Source: CAZKDV01 sp964551645
GTDB lineage: Bacteria; Bacteroidota; Bacteroidia; Bacteroidales; DTU049
Direction: 5' to 3'
NCBI GenBank assembly: GCA_964551645.1
Contig: CAZKDV010000010.1
Coordinates: 1 to 41,001, forward strand
DNA length: 41,001 nucleotides
Part shown: piece after piece, positions 16,487 through 26,046 of the stretch
Numbering within the stretch: position 1 is the first letter of the stretch
Layout of the letters: each line of letters begins with the position of its first letter
The notes under the pieces: generated by a model
Told to the model about the DNA's origin: nothing
What the model saw: the letters and a program-made list of their open reading frames with translations, nothing else
The model's database searches: none
Position numbers and translations under genes: made by a program

Positions 16487-18562
16487 ATGAACACTTCAAA
16501 ATTACGCAATATCGGGATTGCTGCACACATTGACGCTGGAAAGACAACAGTATCGGAACGAATTCTATTTTTTACAGGTATAAATAGGAAACTTGGAGAA
16601 ACTCATGACGGACAAGCAACTATGGACTTTATGAAGCAAGAACAAGAAAGAGGAATCACAATTGCTTCGGCAGCTATTACTGCACATTGGAATGATCATC
16701 AAATTAATCTTATAGATACTCCCGGCCATGTCGATTTTACAGTTGAAGTTGAACGCTCATTGCGTGTTATTGATGGAATGATTGCTGTTTTTTGTGCAGG
16801 TGGAGGCGTTGAACCACAAAGTGAAACCGTTTGGAATCAAGCAGATAGATACAGAGTGCCTCGAATTGCATTTATAAATAAAATGGACAGAATTGGTGCT
16901 GACTTCCATGAAGTGGTATCACAACTAAATAAATATCTTGATGCAAATGCAGTTCCTTTTCAAATCCCAATGGGAGCAGAAGAAGATTTTAAAGGCATGA
17001 TTGATATCGTCAAGCAAAAAGCATATACATTTACTGAAAGTGAAAGAATTGAAGTCGATATCCCGACAGAATATATACAACAAGCTATTGATGCAAAAAA
17101 TTTATTAATTGAAAAACTTGCTGATTATGATGACGAAATCGCTAATCTTTTCTTAGAAGATAAAGAAATTTCTACAGATTTGATTATAAAAGCAGCAAGA
17201 GAAACAACTCTCAAACTACTTATTACTCCAGTTTTTTGCGGTGCTGCATACAAAAACAAAGGAATACAATTATTGCTTGACGCAGTAATTGCATATCTAC
17301 CTTCACCGATAGATGTTGGAGCTGTAATAGGAACAGATATTGACGACCCAGAAAAAACTATCGTAAGAACACCAATACACAAAGAACCATTTTCGGCTCT
17401 TGCATTTAAACTTATTAATGACCCTTATGTTGGTCAACAAACATTTATTAGAATCTTCTCAGGGAAACTTACACACGGAATGCAATTTTACAATGCAAGC
17501 AGAGGAAAATTTGAACGCGCAGGCAGGATATTTCGCATTAAAGCAAAAGATAGAGAGGAAATTAACGAAGCAGGTGCTGGCGAAATTGTTGCTTTAGTTG
17601 GCATGAAAATAACAAGAACAGGTGATAGTTTGTGCGACCCTGATCATAAACTTCTTCTTGAATCAATACATATTCCACCAGCCGTTATCGAAATGAAAAT
17701 TTCACCACAGCAACGAAAAGAATCAGAAAAACTTGGAGAAGCACTTTCAAAACTTATTAATGAAGACCCTTCTTTTAGAGCTCGTTATGACGAAGAAACA
17801 CAAGAAACTATAATTGCAGGAATGGGCGAACTACATTTAGAAATAATCGTTGACCGATTAAAAGAAGAATTTAAAGTAGTCGTAGATGTGGGAAAACCTG
17901 CAGTTTCATACCGTGAAACAATCACTAGCGATACAGAAAGTAATTATAAATATGTTAAACAATCAGGAGGGAAAGGACAATATGCTCACACAGTTATGCG
18001 CATCGAAACAAATGAAGGTAACGGATATGAGTTTATTGATAAAGTAAAAGGTGGAAATATTCCTGGAGAATATATTGGCTCAGTAAACAAAGGTATTCAG
18101 AAAGCAATGGAAAAAGGACCTTTAGCTGGTTTTCCTGTCGTTGATGTTAAAATTGTGCTTCTTGATGGAAGTGCACATAGTGTGGACTCTTCTGATATGG
18201 CTTTTCAGACTTGTGCATCAATTGGCTTCAAACAAGGATTTATGAAAGGGCAACCTATTTTGTTAGAGCCAATAATGAAAATTGAAATAAATACTCCCGA
18301 TGAGTATATTGGAAATGTAACAGGCGATTTCAACAAAAGACGAGGTAGAATTGAAAATATGAGACGATACCGCAAAGGCTCACAAAAATTAAATGGCTTT
18401 GTCCCTCTAATGGAAATGTTTGGATATGCAACTGTACTAAGAAATATTTCAAGTGGACGAGCCAACTATTCAATGGAATTCTATAACTATCAAGCACTTC
18501 CACAAAGCATTCAAGAAGAGGTTTTGAAAAATATCGAAAAAGCAAAATCTGAAACCAAATAA
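16487..18562 (+). CDS. fusA: Translation elongation factor G (stand-alone copy)
   Basis: A 691-aa translocation GTPase. G motifs are intact: AHIDAGKTT (13-21), RGITI (55-59), DTPGH with catalytic His81, and NKMD (131-134). Domains II-V follow in standard order: domain IV has the KQSGGKGQYAH-like entry and the C-terminal domain has PLMEMFGYAT and SSGRANYSMEF. It deviates from textbook EF-G at several usually fixed positions (RGITIASAAI, CGAAYKNKG, SSGRA in place of TQGRA). It is not next to rpsL, rpsG, tufA or rpsJ, so it is probably not the str-operon copy but may be a second EF-G paralogue; this needs the rest of the genome to settle. Confidence 0.92.
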   Translation: MNTSKLRNIGIAAHIDAGKTTVSERILFFTGINRKLGETHDGQATMDFMKQEQERGITIASAAITAHWNDHQINLIDTPGHVDFTVEVERSLRVIDGMIAVFCAGGGVEPQSETVWNQADRYRVPRIAFINKMDRIGADFHEVVSQLNKYLDANAVPFQIPMGAEEDFKGMIDIVKQKAYTFTESERIEVDIPTEYIQQAIDAKNLLIEKLADYDDEIANLFLEDKEISTDLIIKAARETTLKLLITPVFCGAAYKNKGIQLLLDAVIAYLPSPIDVGAVIGTDIDDPEKTIVRTPIHKEPFSALAFKLINDPYVGQQTFIRIFSGKLTHGMQFYNASRGKFERAGRIFRIKAKDREEINEAGAGEIVALVGMKITRTGDSLCDPDHKLLLESIHIPPAVIEMKISPQQRKESEKLGEALSKLINEDPSFRARYDEETQETIIAGMGELHLEIIVDRLKEEFKVVVDVGKPAVSYRETITSDTESNYKYVKQSGGKGQYAHTVMRIETNEGNGYEFIDKVKGGNIPGEYIGSVNKGIQKAMEKGPLAGFPVVDVKIVLLDGSAHSVDSSDMAFQTCASIGFKQGFMKGQPILLEPIMKIEINTPDEYIGNVTGDFNKRRGRIENMRRYRKGSQKLNGFVPLMEMFGYATVLRNISSGRANYSMEFYNYQALPQSIQEEVLKNIEKAKSETK

Positions 18563-18610
18563 ACAATTATACCTATAAATTTCAACATATTCCATAAAAC
18601 AAATTTGATG

Positions 18611-18618
18611 TATATTTG
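18611..18618 (+). promoter_or_regulatory. -7 promoter box (TATATTTG) of the carboxynorspermidine unit
   Basis: TATATTTG matches TAnnTTTG and ends 27 bases before the ATG at 18646. It likely serves the two polyamine genes and possibly cysC-cysD-cysN. Confidence 0.5.
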
Positions 18619-18645
18619 CTTTTTAATTATTAAACAATAATAAAT

Positions 18646-19854
18646 ATGGGAAAAATCTTAATTATTGGAGCAGGCGGCGTTGGAAGCGTTGTTGCACATA
18701 AACTTGCACAAGCCCCGCATATTATTTCTGATTTTATGATTGCTAGTCGTACACTCTCAAAGTGCGATGCTATTGCTAAAGAAGTTGAACAAAAAACTGG
18801 CAAAAAAGTTAAAACTGCTCAACTTGATGCAGATAATACCAAAGAAATAACTGCTCTTATTGAATCATACAAGCCAGACCTAGTTCTACATGTTGCTCTA
18901 CCATATCAAGATTTAACAATTATGGATGCTTGTTTGGCAACAAAAACTAATTATCTGGATACTGCTAATTATGAACCCATTGATGTAGCTAAGTTTGAAT
19001 ACTCTTGGCAGTGGGCATACCATGACAGATTTAAAAAAGCAGGAATAATGGCGCTTCTCGGATGCGGATTTGACCCAGGAGTTACTAGTGTTTTTACTGC
19101 TTACGCAAAAAAACATTATTTTGATGAAATACACTACCTTGATATAGTTGACTGCAATGCTGGCGATCATGGAAAATATTTTGCAACCAATTTTAATCCA
19201 GAAATAAATATTAGAGAAATCACACAAAGCGGAAGATATTATGAAAAAGGTAAGTGGGTTGAAACTAAACCCCTCGAAATTCATAAACCTATTGAATATC
19301 CTAATATTGGACCTCGTGAGTCGTATTTGTTATATCACGAAGAATTAGAATCTTTAGTTAAAAACTTCCCCGAAATCAAAAGAGCTCGCTTTTGGATGAC
19401 ATTTGGCGAAAGATATATTACTGCTCTGAATGTGCTTCAAGAAGTTGGAATGACAAGCATCAAACCTATTAATTATCAAGGGATGGAAATTGTTCCTCTC
19501 CAATTTTTAAAAGCATTATTGCCCGAACCATCATCATTAGGAGAAAACTATAAAGGCGAAACCTCGATTGGTTGCCAAATTAGAGGAATAAAAGACGGAA
19601 AAGCTCAAACTTACTATGTCTGGAACAATTGTAACCATGCAGAAGTATATAAAGAAATAAAAGCACAAGCTGTGTCATACACAACAGGTGTTCCTGCTGC
19701 AATTGGAGCAATGCTAATGTTAACAAAAACATGGAATGGTGCCGGAGTGTTTAATGTTGAAGAATTTGACCCTGATCCGTTTATGAAACTTCTTCCCGAA
19801 TACGGATTGCCATGGCACGAAGAAGTGAACAAACCTCTTGCAGTTGAACAGTAA
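18646..19854 (+). CDS. Carboxynorspermidine dehydrogenase (saccharopine dehydrogenase family)
   Basis: A 402-aa cytosolic NADPH-dependent enzyme that condenses aspartate semialdehyde with a diamine to give carboxynorspermidine or carboxyspermidine, the first step of the alternative polyamine pathway. The Rossmann motif GAGGVGSVV (8-16) opens the protein. The family-typical LGCGFDPGVTSVF, VDCNAGDHG and SYTTGVPAAIGAM stretches follow. Length agrees with the family. Only two bases separate it from the gene for the next enzyme, carboxynorspermidine decarboxylase, which strongly supports this call over lysine-pathway saccharopine dehydrogenase. Confidence 0.93.
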   Translation: MGKILIIGAGGVGSVVAHKLAQAPHIISDFMIASRTLSKCDAIAKEVEQKTGKKVKTAQLDADNTKEITALIESYKPDLVLHVALPYQDLTIMDACLATKTNYLDTANYEPIDVAKFEYSWQWAYHDRFKKAGIMALLGCGFDPGVTSVFTAYAKKHYFDEIHYLDIVDCNAGDHGKYFATNFNPEINIREITQSGRYYEKGKWVETKPLEIHKPIEYPNIGPRESYLLYHEELESLVKNFPEIKRARFWMTFGERYITALNVLQEVGMTSIKPINYQGMEIVPLQFLKALLPEPSSLGENYKGETSIGCQIRGIKDGKAQTYYVWNNCNHAEVYKEIKAQAVSYTTGVPAAIGAMLMLTKTWNGAGVFNVEEFDPDPFMKLLPEYGLPWHEEVNKPLAVEQ

Positions 19855-19856
19855 AA

Positions 19857-21011
19857 ATGGATGAAAACTTGAAATACGATTTAAAACAGGTACCCTCCCC
19901 TTGTTATGTTCTTATTGAGGAGTTTTTAATAAAAAATCTTCAAAAACTCAATTATATCCAACAAAATGCTGGAGTTAAAATAATTTGTGCATTAAAGGGA
20001 TTTTCAATGTGGTCAGTTTTTCCTATATTAAAACAATATCTCTCCGGTGCAACTGCAAGCTCGTTAAACGAAGCAAAACTTATCAAAGAGTATTTTGGAG
20101 ATAAAGCACATAGTTATTGTCCTGTTTATTTGCCTAATGAATTTGAACAAATTGCTTCATTAAGCTCACATCTTACATTTAACTCAATGTCTGAATATCA
20201 TAGATATATATCTTTGATTCGAGAAAATTATCCCGATATAAGCTGTGGAATCAGAATAAATCCGGAATACTCGGAAATTACAACAAATATATATAATCCT
20301 GCTATTCCCGAATCACGACTTGGAGTAAATATATCCGAATTTTCAGATACTTTACCTGAAGGAATTAATGGCTTACACTTTCATTTACTATGCGAACAGA
20401 ATTCTTATGTCCTTGAACGAGTGATTGACAAAACCGAACAAAAATTTGGTCATCTATTCAAGCAGTGCAAATGGATTAATATGGGTGGAGGACATCTAAT
20501 TACGAATAAAAACTATGATATCGAACATTTAATTTATATTTTAAAAAGGTTTAAAACAAAATATCCACAAGCTGAAATAATACTTGAACCGGGTGAAGCT
20601 GTCGGTTGGGAAACTGGCTTTTTAAAATCAACAGTTTTAGATATTATCAACAAAGACACAATAAAAATTGCAATGTTAAATGTGTCATTTGCTGCACACA
20701 TGCCTGATACTCTTGAAATGCCATACAAACCTAATGTGCTTAATGCAATAAACTCTGAACCAAGCGAACATATTTATAAATTTGGTGGAACAACATGCTT
20801 AGCTGGCGATTACTTTGGAGATTATTCATTTCAAAAACCTCTTAAAACTGGAGATGATATAATTTTTTGTGATATGATACACTATACTATGGTTAAAACT
20901 ACTTTTTTTAATGGAGTACAACACCCCGATATTGGAATAATTGACTCAAACAACAAGTTTCATATTGTAAAACAATTCACTTATGAGGAATTTAAAAACA
21001 AATTATCTTAA
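19857..21011 (+). CDS. nspC: Carboxynorspermidine decarboxylase
   Basis: A 384-aa PLP-dependent decarboxylase of the alanine-racemase-like fold (group IV, related to DAP decarboxylase). It converts carboxy(nor)spermidine to (nor)spermidine. The PLP lysine is in CALKGFS (K47). Substrate and cofactor loops include GLHFHLLCEQ, MGGGHLI and EPGEAVGWETG, the last holding the PLP-phosphate and substrate region. With the preceding dehydrogenase this completes the two-step pathway. Whether the main product is spermidine or norspermidine depends on the diamine available and cannot be read here. Confidence 0.94.
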   Translation: MDENLKYDLKQVPSPCYVLIEEFLIKNLQKLNYIQQNAGVKIICALKGFSMWSVFPILKQYLSGATASSLNEAKLIKEYFGDKAHSYCPVYLPNEFEQIASLSSHLTFNSMSEYHRYISLIRENYPDISCGIRINPEYSEITTNIYNPAIPESRLGVNISEFSDTLPEGINGLHFHLLCEQNSYVLERVIDKTEQKFGHLFKQCKWINMGGGHLITNKNYDIEHLIYILKRFKTKYPQAEIILEPGEAVGWETGFLKSTVLDIINKDTIKIAMLNVSFAAHMPDTLEMPYKPNVLNAINSEPSEHIYKFGGTTCLAGDYFGDYSFQKPLKTGDDIIFCDMIHYTMVKTTFFNGVQHPDIGIIDSNNKFHIVKQFTYEEFKNKLS

Positions 21012-21056
21012 TGTTTCCTAAGTATTTAGCACTATAATATTCTTTGATTAAAAATT

Positions 21057-21701
21057 ATGTTTACAAAAATTAAATGTGCAAAAGATAAGTCTATTTGGAC
21101 AGATTTCAATAGTTTTATTCGTAGAAACAGAAGACGATTCTTGGTGAAACAACGCCCTATTGTTATATGGCTAACAGGATTATCAGGTGCAGGAAAAACA
21201 ACAATAGCAGAACAAATCAACAAAGCAATTTTACGAAAAGGATATTTTACCAAACACTTTGACGGAGATGAAATAAGAAAAGGCATTAATAGCGACTTAG
21301 GCTATAGCGAAGCAGACAGAAGAGAAAACATAAGGCGAATTTCGGAAATATCTCGTTTATTTTTAGATAGTGGCTTAGTTGTTATTTGTAGCTTTATTAG
21401 TCCAACAACCGAAATGCGACTAATGGCAAAAAATATTATTGGAAAAGATAGATTTATTGAAGTATATATTAACTCATCTATTGAAGTATGCGAAGCCAGA
21501 GACCCCAAAGGTTTGTACAAAATGGCAAGAGCCGGACTTTTGACAAACTTTACAGGTGTTGATTCAGTTTATGAGCCTCCGCAAAATCCAGATGTTGAAT
21601 TAAAAACCGATTTATGGGATGTTACATACACTACAAAATATCTAATGAAAAATGTATTACATAAAATAAAATTTAGAAAATCATGGTTTCATATAAACTA
21701 A
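21057..21701 (+). CDS. cysC: Adenylylsulfate (APS) kinase
   Basis: A 214-aa kinase phosphorylating APS to PAPS. The Walker A motif is GLSGAGKTT (41-49). Family motifs follow: FDGDEIRKG, RRENIRRI, SFISPTTEMR and DPKGLYKMARAG. It is a stand-alone CysC rather than a CysNC fusion. Its 3' end overlaps the start of cysD by 19 bases, so translation is probably coupled. The 45-base gap after nspC has no convincing promoter, so it may be read from the polyamine promoter. Confidence 0.95.
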   Translation: MFTKIKCAKDKSIWTDFNSFIRRNRRRFLVKQRPIVIWLTGLSGAGKTTIAEQINKAILRKGYFTKHFDGDEIRKGINSDLGYSEADRRENIRRISEISRLFLDSGLVVICSFISPTTEMRLMAKNIIGKDRFIEVYINSSIEVCEARDPKGLYKMARAGLLTNFTGVDSVYEPPQNPDVELKTDLWDVTYTTKYLMKNVLHKIKFRKSWFHIN

Positions 21702-22588
21702 ATCACCTTAAAGAACTTGAAGCAGAATCTATTTTTGTGATGCGAGAAGTAGCAGCTCAATTTGAGAATCCTTCTCTTTTATTTTCTGGAGGAAAAGACA
21801 GTATCGTTATGGTTCATATTGCATTAAAAGCCTTTTGGCCAGCAAAAATTCCATTTCCTTTAGTTCATATTGATACCGGACATAATTTTCAAGAAACTTT
21901 GGATTATAGAGACGAACTCGTAAAAAAAACTAACACTAAGCTAATTGTTGGATATGTGCAAGAATCTATTGATAAAGGACGAGTTGTCGAAGAAAAAGGC
22001 GTAGGTGCAAGTAGAAATATTTTGCAAACAGTAACCCTATTAGATACAATTGAGCAACATAAGTTCGACGCTTGTTTAGGAGGTGGAAGAAGAGATGAGG
22101 AAAAAGCAAGAGCCAAAGAAAGATTTTTTTCACACAGAGACGAATTCGGACAATGGAACCCAAAAAATCAAAGACCTGAACTATGGAACTTATATAACGG
22201 AAAAAAGTTAATGGGTGAGCATTTTAGAGTATTCCCATTGAGTAATTGGACAGAACTTGATGTATGGATGTATATAGCAATGGAAAAAATAGAAATGCCT
22301 TCTTTATACTATACTCACGAAAGAGATGTGTTTTATAGAGACGGTATATGGTATGCCACTGCTCCGTTTATGCAACTCAAAGAAAATGAAAAAATTGAAC
22401 ACAAACATGTTAGATGTCGAACAATTGGCGATATAACTTGCACAGGAGTTACCTTATCAAAAGCAGCAACAATTGACGACATTATTACCGAAGTAGCAGC
22501 ATCAAGAATTACGGAAAGAGGTGGAAGATCAGATGATAAACGCTCAGAAGCTGCAATGGAAGACAGAAAAAAAGAAGGATATTTTTAA
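21683..22588 (+). CDS. cysD: Sulfate adenylyltransferase subunit 2
   Basis: A 301-aa ATP-pyrophosphatase subunit that forms APS from sulfate and ATP together with CysN. The PP-loop is SGGKDS (35-40). Family stretches include HIDTGHNFQET, GGGRRDEEKARAKER and the C-terminal RGGRSDDKRSEAAMEDRKK. The ATG lies inside cysC (19-base overlap), and the length is standard for CysD. Confidence 0.96.
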   Translation: MVSYKLNHLKELEAESIFVMREVAAQFENPSLLFSGGKDSIVMVHIALKAFWPAKIPFPLVHIDTGHNFQETLDYRDELVKKTNTKLIVGYVQESIDKGRVVEEKGVGASRNILQTVTLLDTIEQHKFDACLGGGRRDEEKARAKERFFSHRDEFGQWNPKNQRPELWNLYNGKKLMGEHFRVFPLSNWTELDVWMYIAMEKIEMPSLYYTHERDVFYRDGIWYATAPFMQLKENEKIEHKHVRCRTIGDITCTGVTLSKAATIDDIITEVAASRITERGGRSDDKRSEAAMEDRKKEGYF

Positions 22589-22605
22589 GTATAAAAACAT
22601 TAAAA

Positions 22606-23880
22606 ATGAACAATATAAAACCTCAAGAATATTTGAATATGGAGCTACTTCGCTTCATTACTGCAGGCAGTGTTGATGATGGAAAAAGTACACTCATTGG
22701 CAGATTATTATATGATACTAAATCTATTTTTGAAGATCAATACGAGGCTGTTGTTGATGCTAGCAACCGAAGAGGCGAAGAATATATTAACCTTGCCCTG
22801 CTGACAGATGGATTGCGAGCCGAACGAGAACAAGGAATTACCATTGATGTAGCATATCGTTATTTTCATACTCCTAAAAGAAAATTTATTATTGCCGATA
22901 CTCCCGGACACATACAGTACACAAGAAACATGGTTACAGGAGCATCAACGGCAAATCTTGCAATAATTTTAATTGACGCACGAAAAGGCATTATTGAACA
23001 AACTAAAAGACACTCATTCATTGCGTCTTTATTAAAAATTCCTCACCTTGTTATCTGTATCAACAAAATGGACCTCGTTGATTACAATCAGGAAGTATAT
23101 GATAAAATTGTTACAGACTTTCAAAATTTTGCCACAAAACTCGATATTGCTGATATTCATTTTGTTCCTATTAGTGCATTGAATGGCGATAATATTGTAA
23201 AACGGTCTGAACGAATGGACTGGTATCAAGGAACAACATTACTTTATATTCTTGAGAATGTTCATATTTCAAGTGATTTCAATATGATCGATTGCCGTTT
23301 TCCTGTGCAATATGTAATTAGACCATTCAATGATTCTTTTCATGATTATAGAGGATATGCAGGGCAAATTGCAGGAGGAGTATTCAAAAAAGGAGATGAA
23401 GTATTGATATTGCCGTCCGGATATACTTCTACTATTAAATCAATCGAAACTATGGACGGTCAAGTACAAGAAGCATTTCCACCTATGGCTGCCACAATTC
23501 TACTCGAAGATGATATTGATATTAGCAGAGGAGATATGATTGTTAGAATTAATAACAAACCTGAAGTAACACAAGATATGGATATAATGTTATGTTGGTT
23601 TAACGAAAAACCATTGCAAATAAATGGGAAATATTTCATAAGACATACAACAAATGACGCTAGATGTATCATTAAAGATATTAGATATAAATTGGATATC
23701 AATACTTTACACAGAATACAAGATTATAACGAAATTAAACTTAATGACATTGCTCGTATAAGTATCCGAACTACCAAACCTTTGCTTGTTGATAAATATA
23801 AATTAAACCGTAATACAGGAAGTATAATACTTATTGACGAACAAACAAACGAAACAGTAGCTGCTGGAATGGTAATTTAA
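22606..23880 (+). CDS. cysN: Sulfate adenylyltransferase subunit 1 (GTPase)
   Basis: A 424-aa EF-Tu-like GTPase subunit that drives sulfate adenylylation with CysD. G motifs: GSVDDGKST (21-29), REQGITIDVAYRYF, DTPGHIQYTRNM and NKMDL. Domains II and III follow. There is no C-terminal APS kinase fusion, consistent with the separate cysC. It starts 17 bases after cysD. No PAPS reductase or sulfite reductase gene follows, so the fate of the PAPS (assimilation or sulfation) is not shown here. Confidence 0.95.
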   Translation: MNNIKPQEYLNMELLRFITAGSVDDGKSTLIGRLLYDTKSIFEDQYEAVVDASNRRGEEYINLALLTDGLRAEREQGITIDVAYRYFHTPKRKFIIADTPGHIQYTRNMVTGASTANLAIILIDARKGIIEQTKRHSFIASLLKIPHLVICINKMDLVDYNQEVYDKIVTDFQNFATKLDIADIHFVPISALNGDNIVKRSERMDWYQGTTLLYILENVHISSDFNMIDCRFPVQYVIRPFNDSFHDYRGYAGQIAGGVFKKGDEVLILPSGYTSTIKSIETMDGQVQEAFPPMAATILLEDDIDISRGDMIVRINNKPEVTQDMDIMLCWFNEKPLQINGKYFIRHTTNDARCIIKDIRYKLDINTLHRIQDYNEIKLNDIARISIRTTKPLLVDKYKLNRNTGSIILIDEQTNETVAAGMVI

Positions 23881-23969
23881 TGCCTATTAAAATCATTATA
23901 TAACATTATTTAGAATCAGCCAATAAAATCTAATCTGAAAAACGATACCATTAATTCATTGATTATTTG

Positions 23970-23977
23970 TATTTTTG
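23970..23977 (+). promoter_or_regulatory. -7 promoter box (TATTTTTG) of the DUF349 gene
   Basis: TATTTTTG matches TAnnTTTG and ends 33 bases before the ATG at 24011, inside a 130-base gap after cysN that holds nothing else I can support. Confidence 0.5.
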
Positions 23978-24010
23978 CCAACATTTTTAATCATTTTCAT
24001 GTAAGTAAGT

Positions 24011-26023
24011 ATGGAAGATATTAATAAAAACAAAAAAGACACTACTATAGAAAATACTGACAACATTGTGCATAGTATTGAGAATAACATTGTTCAAAAC
24101 GACACCGACACTCATAATCCTACTGTTGAAGAACAATTAATTCAGGCTGAGAATAATGCAGTAATTGAACATGAAGAAACTCCCAATGTTGATGAAACAA
24201 AAGAGGAAATTCAGCAAGTTGTTGAGCCAACACAAACCAACATTGAATCGGAAACAAACATTCAAGAAACAAAGCAAGAAGATGATAATTTTGTTTCGAT
24301 TGATGAAATTAAATCATGCGAAAATATCAATGAACTACTTGGCTTGGCAGAAAAAGTTATTCAAGATAGTAATTACCAAAGACTAAGAGAAATTTTTATA
24401 GTTGTTAGAGAAAAATATGATGCTCTTTTGTCTGAAATAGAACTTAATAATGAAGATGAAGAAAAATCAGAAGAAACTCAAATTGATAAAAACACTGTAA
24501 TTCAGGATATTAAAGATAAATTTACAAGTATTAAATCTGGATTTTCTAAACGCAAAAAAGAGTATTTAGCACAACAAGAAGCTGAAAAACTTGAAAATTT
24601 ATCAAAAAAACAACAAATTCTCGAAGAATTAAAAGTGCTTGTTGATTCGGAAGAAGAAACAATTCAGAAAACTTGGGAAGATTTCAAACAACTTCAAAAT
24701 AAATGGAAAGACATTGGACAAGTGCCTCTAAAAGACAATCTTGACTTATGGAATAATTTTAATTTTTTAGTTGATCGGTTTTTAGACAAAGTTAAAATCA
24801 ATAAAGAACTTCGCGATTTAGATTATAAGAAAAACTTAGAAACTAAAATTGAAATTTGTGAAAAAATTGAAGAGTTACTACTTGAAGATTCAGTTGATGA
24901 CGCAACTCGCAAACTCAGAAGTTATCAATCTACATGGAGAGAAATAGGTTCTGTTCCTTATGATAAAAGAGAAGAAATAAATGAACGCTTTCAAAGAGCA
25001 ATTGACAACTTTAATGAAAAACGAAAAGCTTTTTATGACATTATTAAAATTGAACTAAATAATAATTTAGAAATCAAAAAAGCACTTATTAAAAAAACAC
25101 ATGAAATAAACGAAAACGAAATTAGCTACATCAAAGAATGGAACTCCGCTACCGAACAGATGGAAGAACTATTCAGCCTTTGGAAATCTGCAGGCAATGT
25201 TCCTAAAAAAGACAATGTTGCTATCTGGGACGAATTTCGTGCTGAAATGAAAATATTTTACAATAAGAAAAAAATATTCTTTACAAAACTTAAAGAACAA
25301 CAATTAGAAAACTACAATAAAAAACTTTTGCTATGCAAGCAAGCTGAAGCTCTTCAAGAAAGTAATGATTGGAAAAAAACCACTGAAGAGTTAATTAAAC
25401 TGCAAAATGAATGGAAAACAATTGGTTCTGTTCCCAAAAGACATTCAGAAGCTCTGTGGAAACGCTTTCGTGCAGCCTGCGATGTTTTCTTCAATCGCAA
25501 ACAAGACTATTTTGCAAATATTGACAGTATTGAAAATACTAATTTGCAAGCTAAAAAAGACCTAATTGAGCAAATACACAACTTTGAGTTTGGAGAGGAC
25601 AAAGCACAAACTTTAATTGCAATCAAGGATTTTCAAAGAAAATTTATTGAAATTGGCAGAGTTCCTTTAAAAGAAAAAGATGCTATACAAAAAGAATTTT
25701 CACAAGTTATTGACAAACTTATGGAAAAACTAAAAATCAGTTCAAAAGACAAACATATATTAAGCATTAAAGCTAAATATGAGCATGTGGCAGGAACTGA
25801 TGCAGGCAAAAATAATATGAAAAAAGAAGCTTTTCAAATTAATCATTACATTCAAAAACTTGAAAACGACATTAAGCTATGGGAAAATAATATTAGTTTT
25901 TTCGCAAAATCTAAAAATGCTGATATTTTGACAGCAGAATTTCAAGAGAAAATTGAAAAAGCAAAAGTTGAACTTATTTTCCAAAAAGAAAAATTAAAAG
26001 CCCTACAACAAATGTCAAAGTAG
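24011..26023 (+). CDS. DUF349 repeat protein
   Basis: A 670-aa cytosolic protein. Residues 1-100 are acidic and low-complexity (many E, N, T, Q). The rest contains about five DUF349 repeats, each with the W..IG.VP...D...W..F pattern: near IGQVP (235), IGSVP (312), AGNVP (394), IGSVP (about 468) and IGRVP (about 545). The C-terminus is a charged helix (about 610-670). Such proteins are widespread in Bacteroidota; their biochemical role is not established. No signal peptide or membrane segment is present. Confidence 0.88.
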   Translation: MEDINKNKKDTTIENTDNIVHSIENNIVQNDTDTHNPTVEEQLIQAENNAVIEHEETPNVDETKEEIQQVVEPTQTNIESETNIQETKQEDDNFVSIDEIKSCENINELLGLAEKVIQDSNYQRLREIFIVVREKYDALLSEIELNNEDEEKSEETQIDKNTVIQDIKDKFTSIKSGFSKRKKEYLAQQEAEKLENLSKKQQILEELKVLVDSEEETIQKTWEDFKQLQNKWKDIGQVPLKDNLDLWNNFNFLVDRFLDKVKINKELRDLDYKKNLETKIEICEKIEELLLEDSVDDATRKLRSYQSTWREIGSVPYDKREEINERFQRAIDNFNEKRKAFYDIIKIELNNNLEIKKALIKKTHEINENEISYIKEWNSATEQMEELFSLWKSAGNVPKKDNVAIWDEFRAEMKIFYNKKKIFFTKLKEQQLENYNKKLLLCKQAEALQESNDWKKTTEELIKLQNEWKTIGSVPKRHSEALWKRFRAACDVFFNRKQDYFANIDSIENTNLQAKKDLIEQIHNFEFGEDKAQTLIAIKDFQRKFIEIGRVPLKEKDAIQKEFSQVIDKLMEKLKISSKDKHILSIKAKYEHVAGTDAGKNNMKKEAFQINHYIQKLENDIKLWENNISFFAKSKNADILTAEFQEKIEKAKVELIFQKEKLKALQQMSK

Positions 26024-26046
26024 AGATGTTTATCAACTCTTTATAA

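Noticed and set aside
24011..24310. Acidic low-complexity N-terminus of the DUF349 protein as a separate gene or repeat element
   Set aside because: It is continuous in frame with the DUF349 repeats, and disordered N-terminal regions are plausible for this family.
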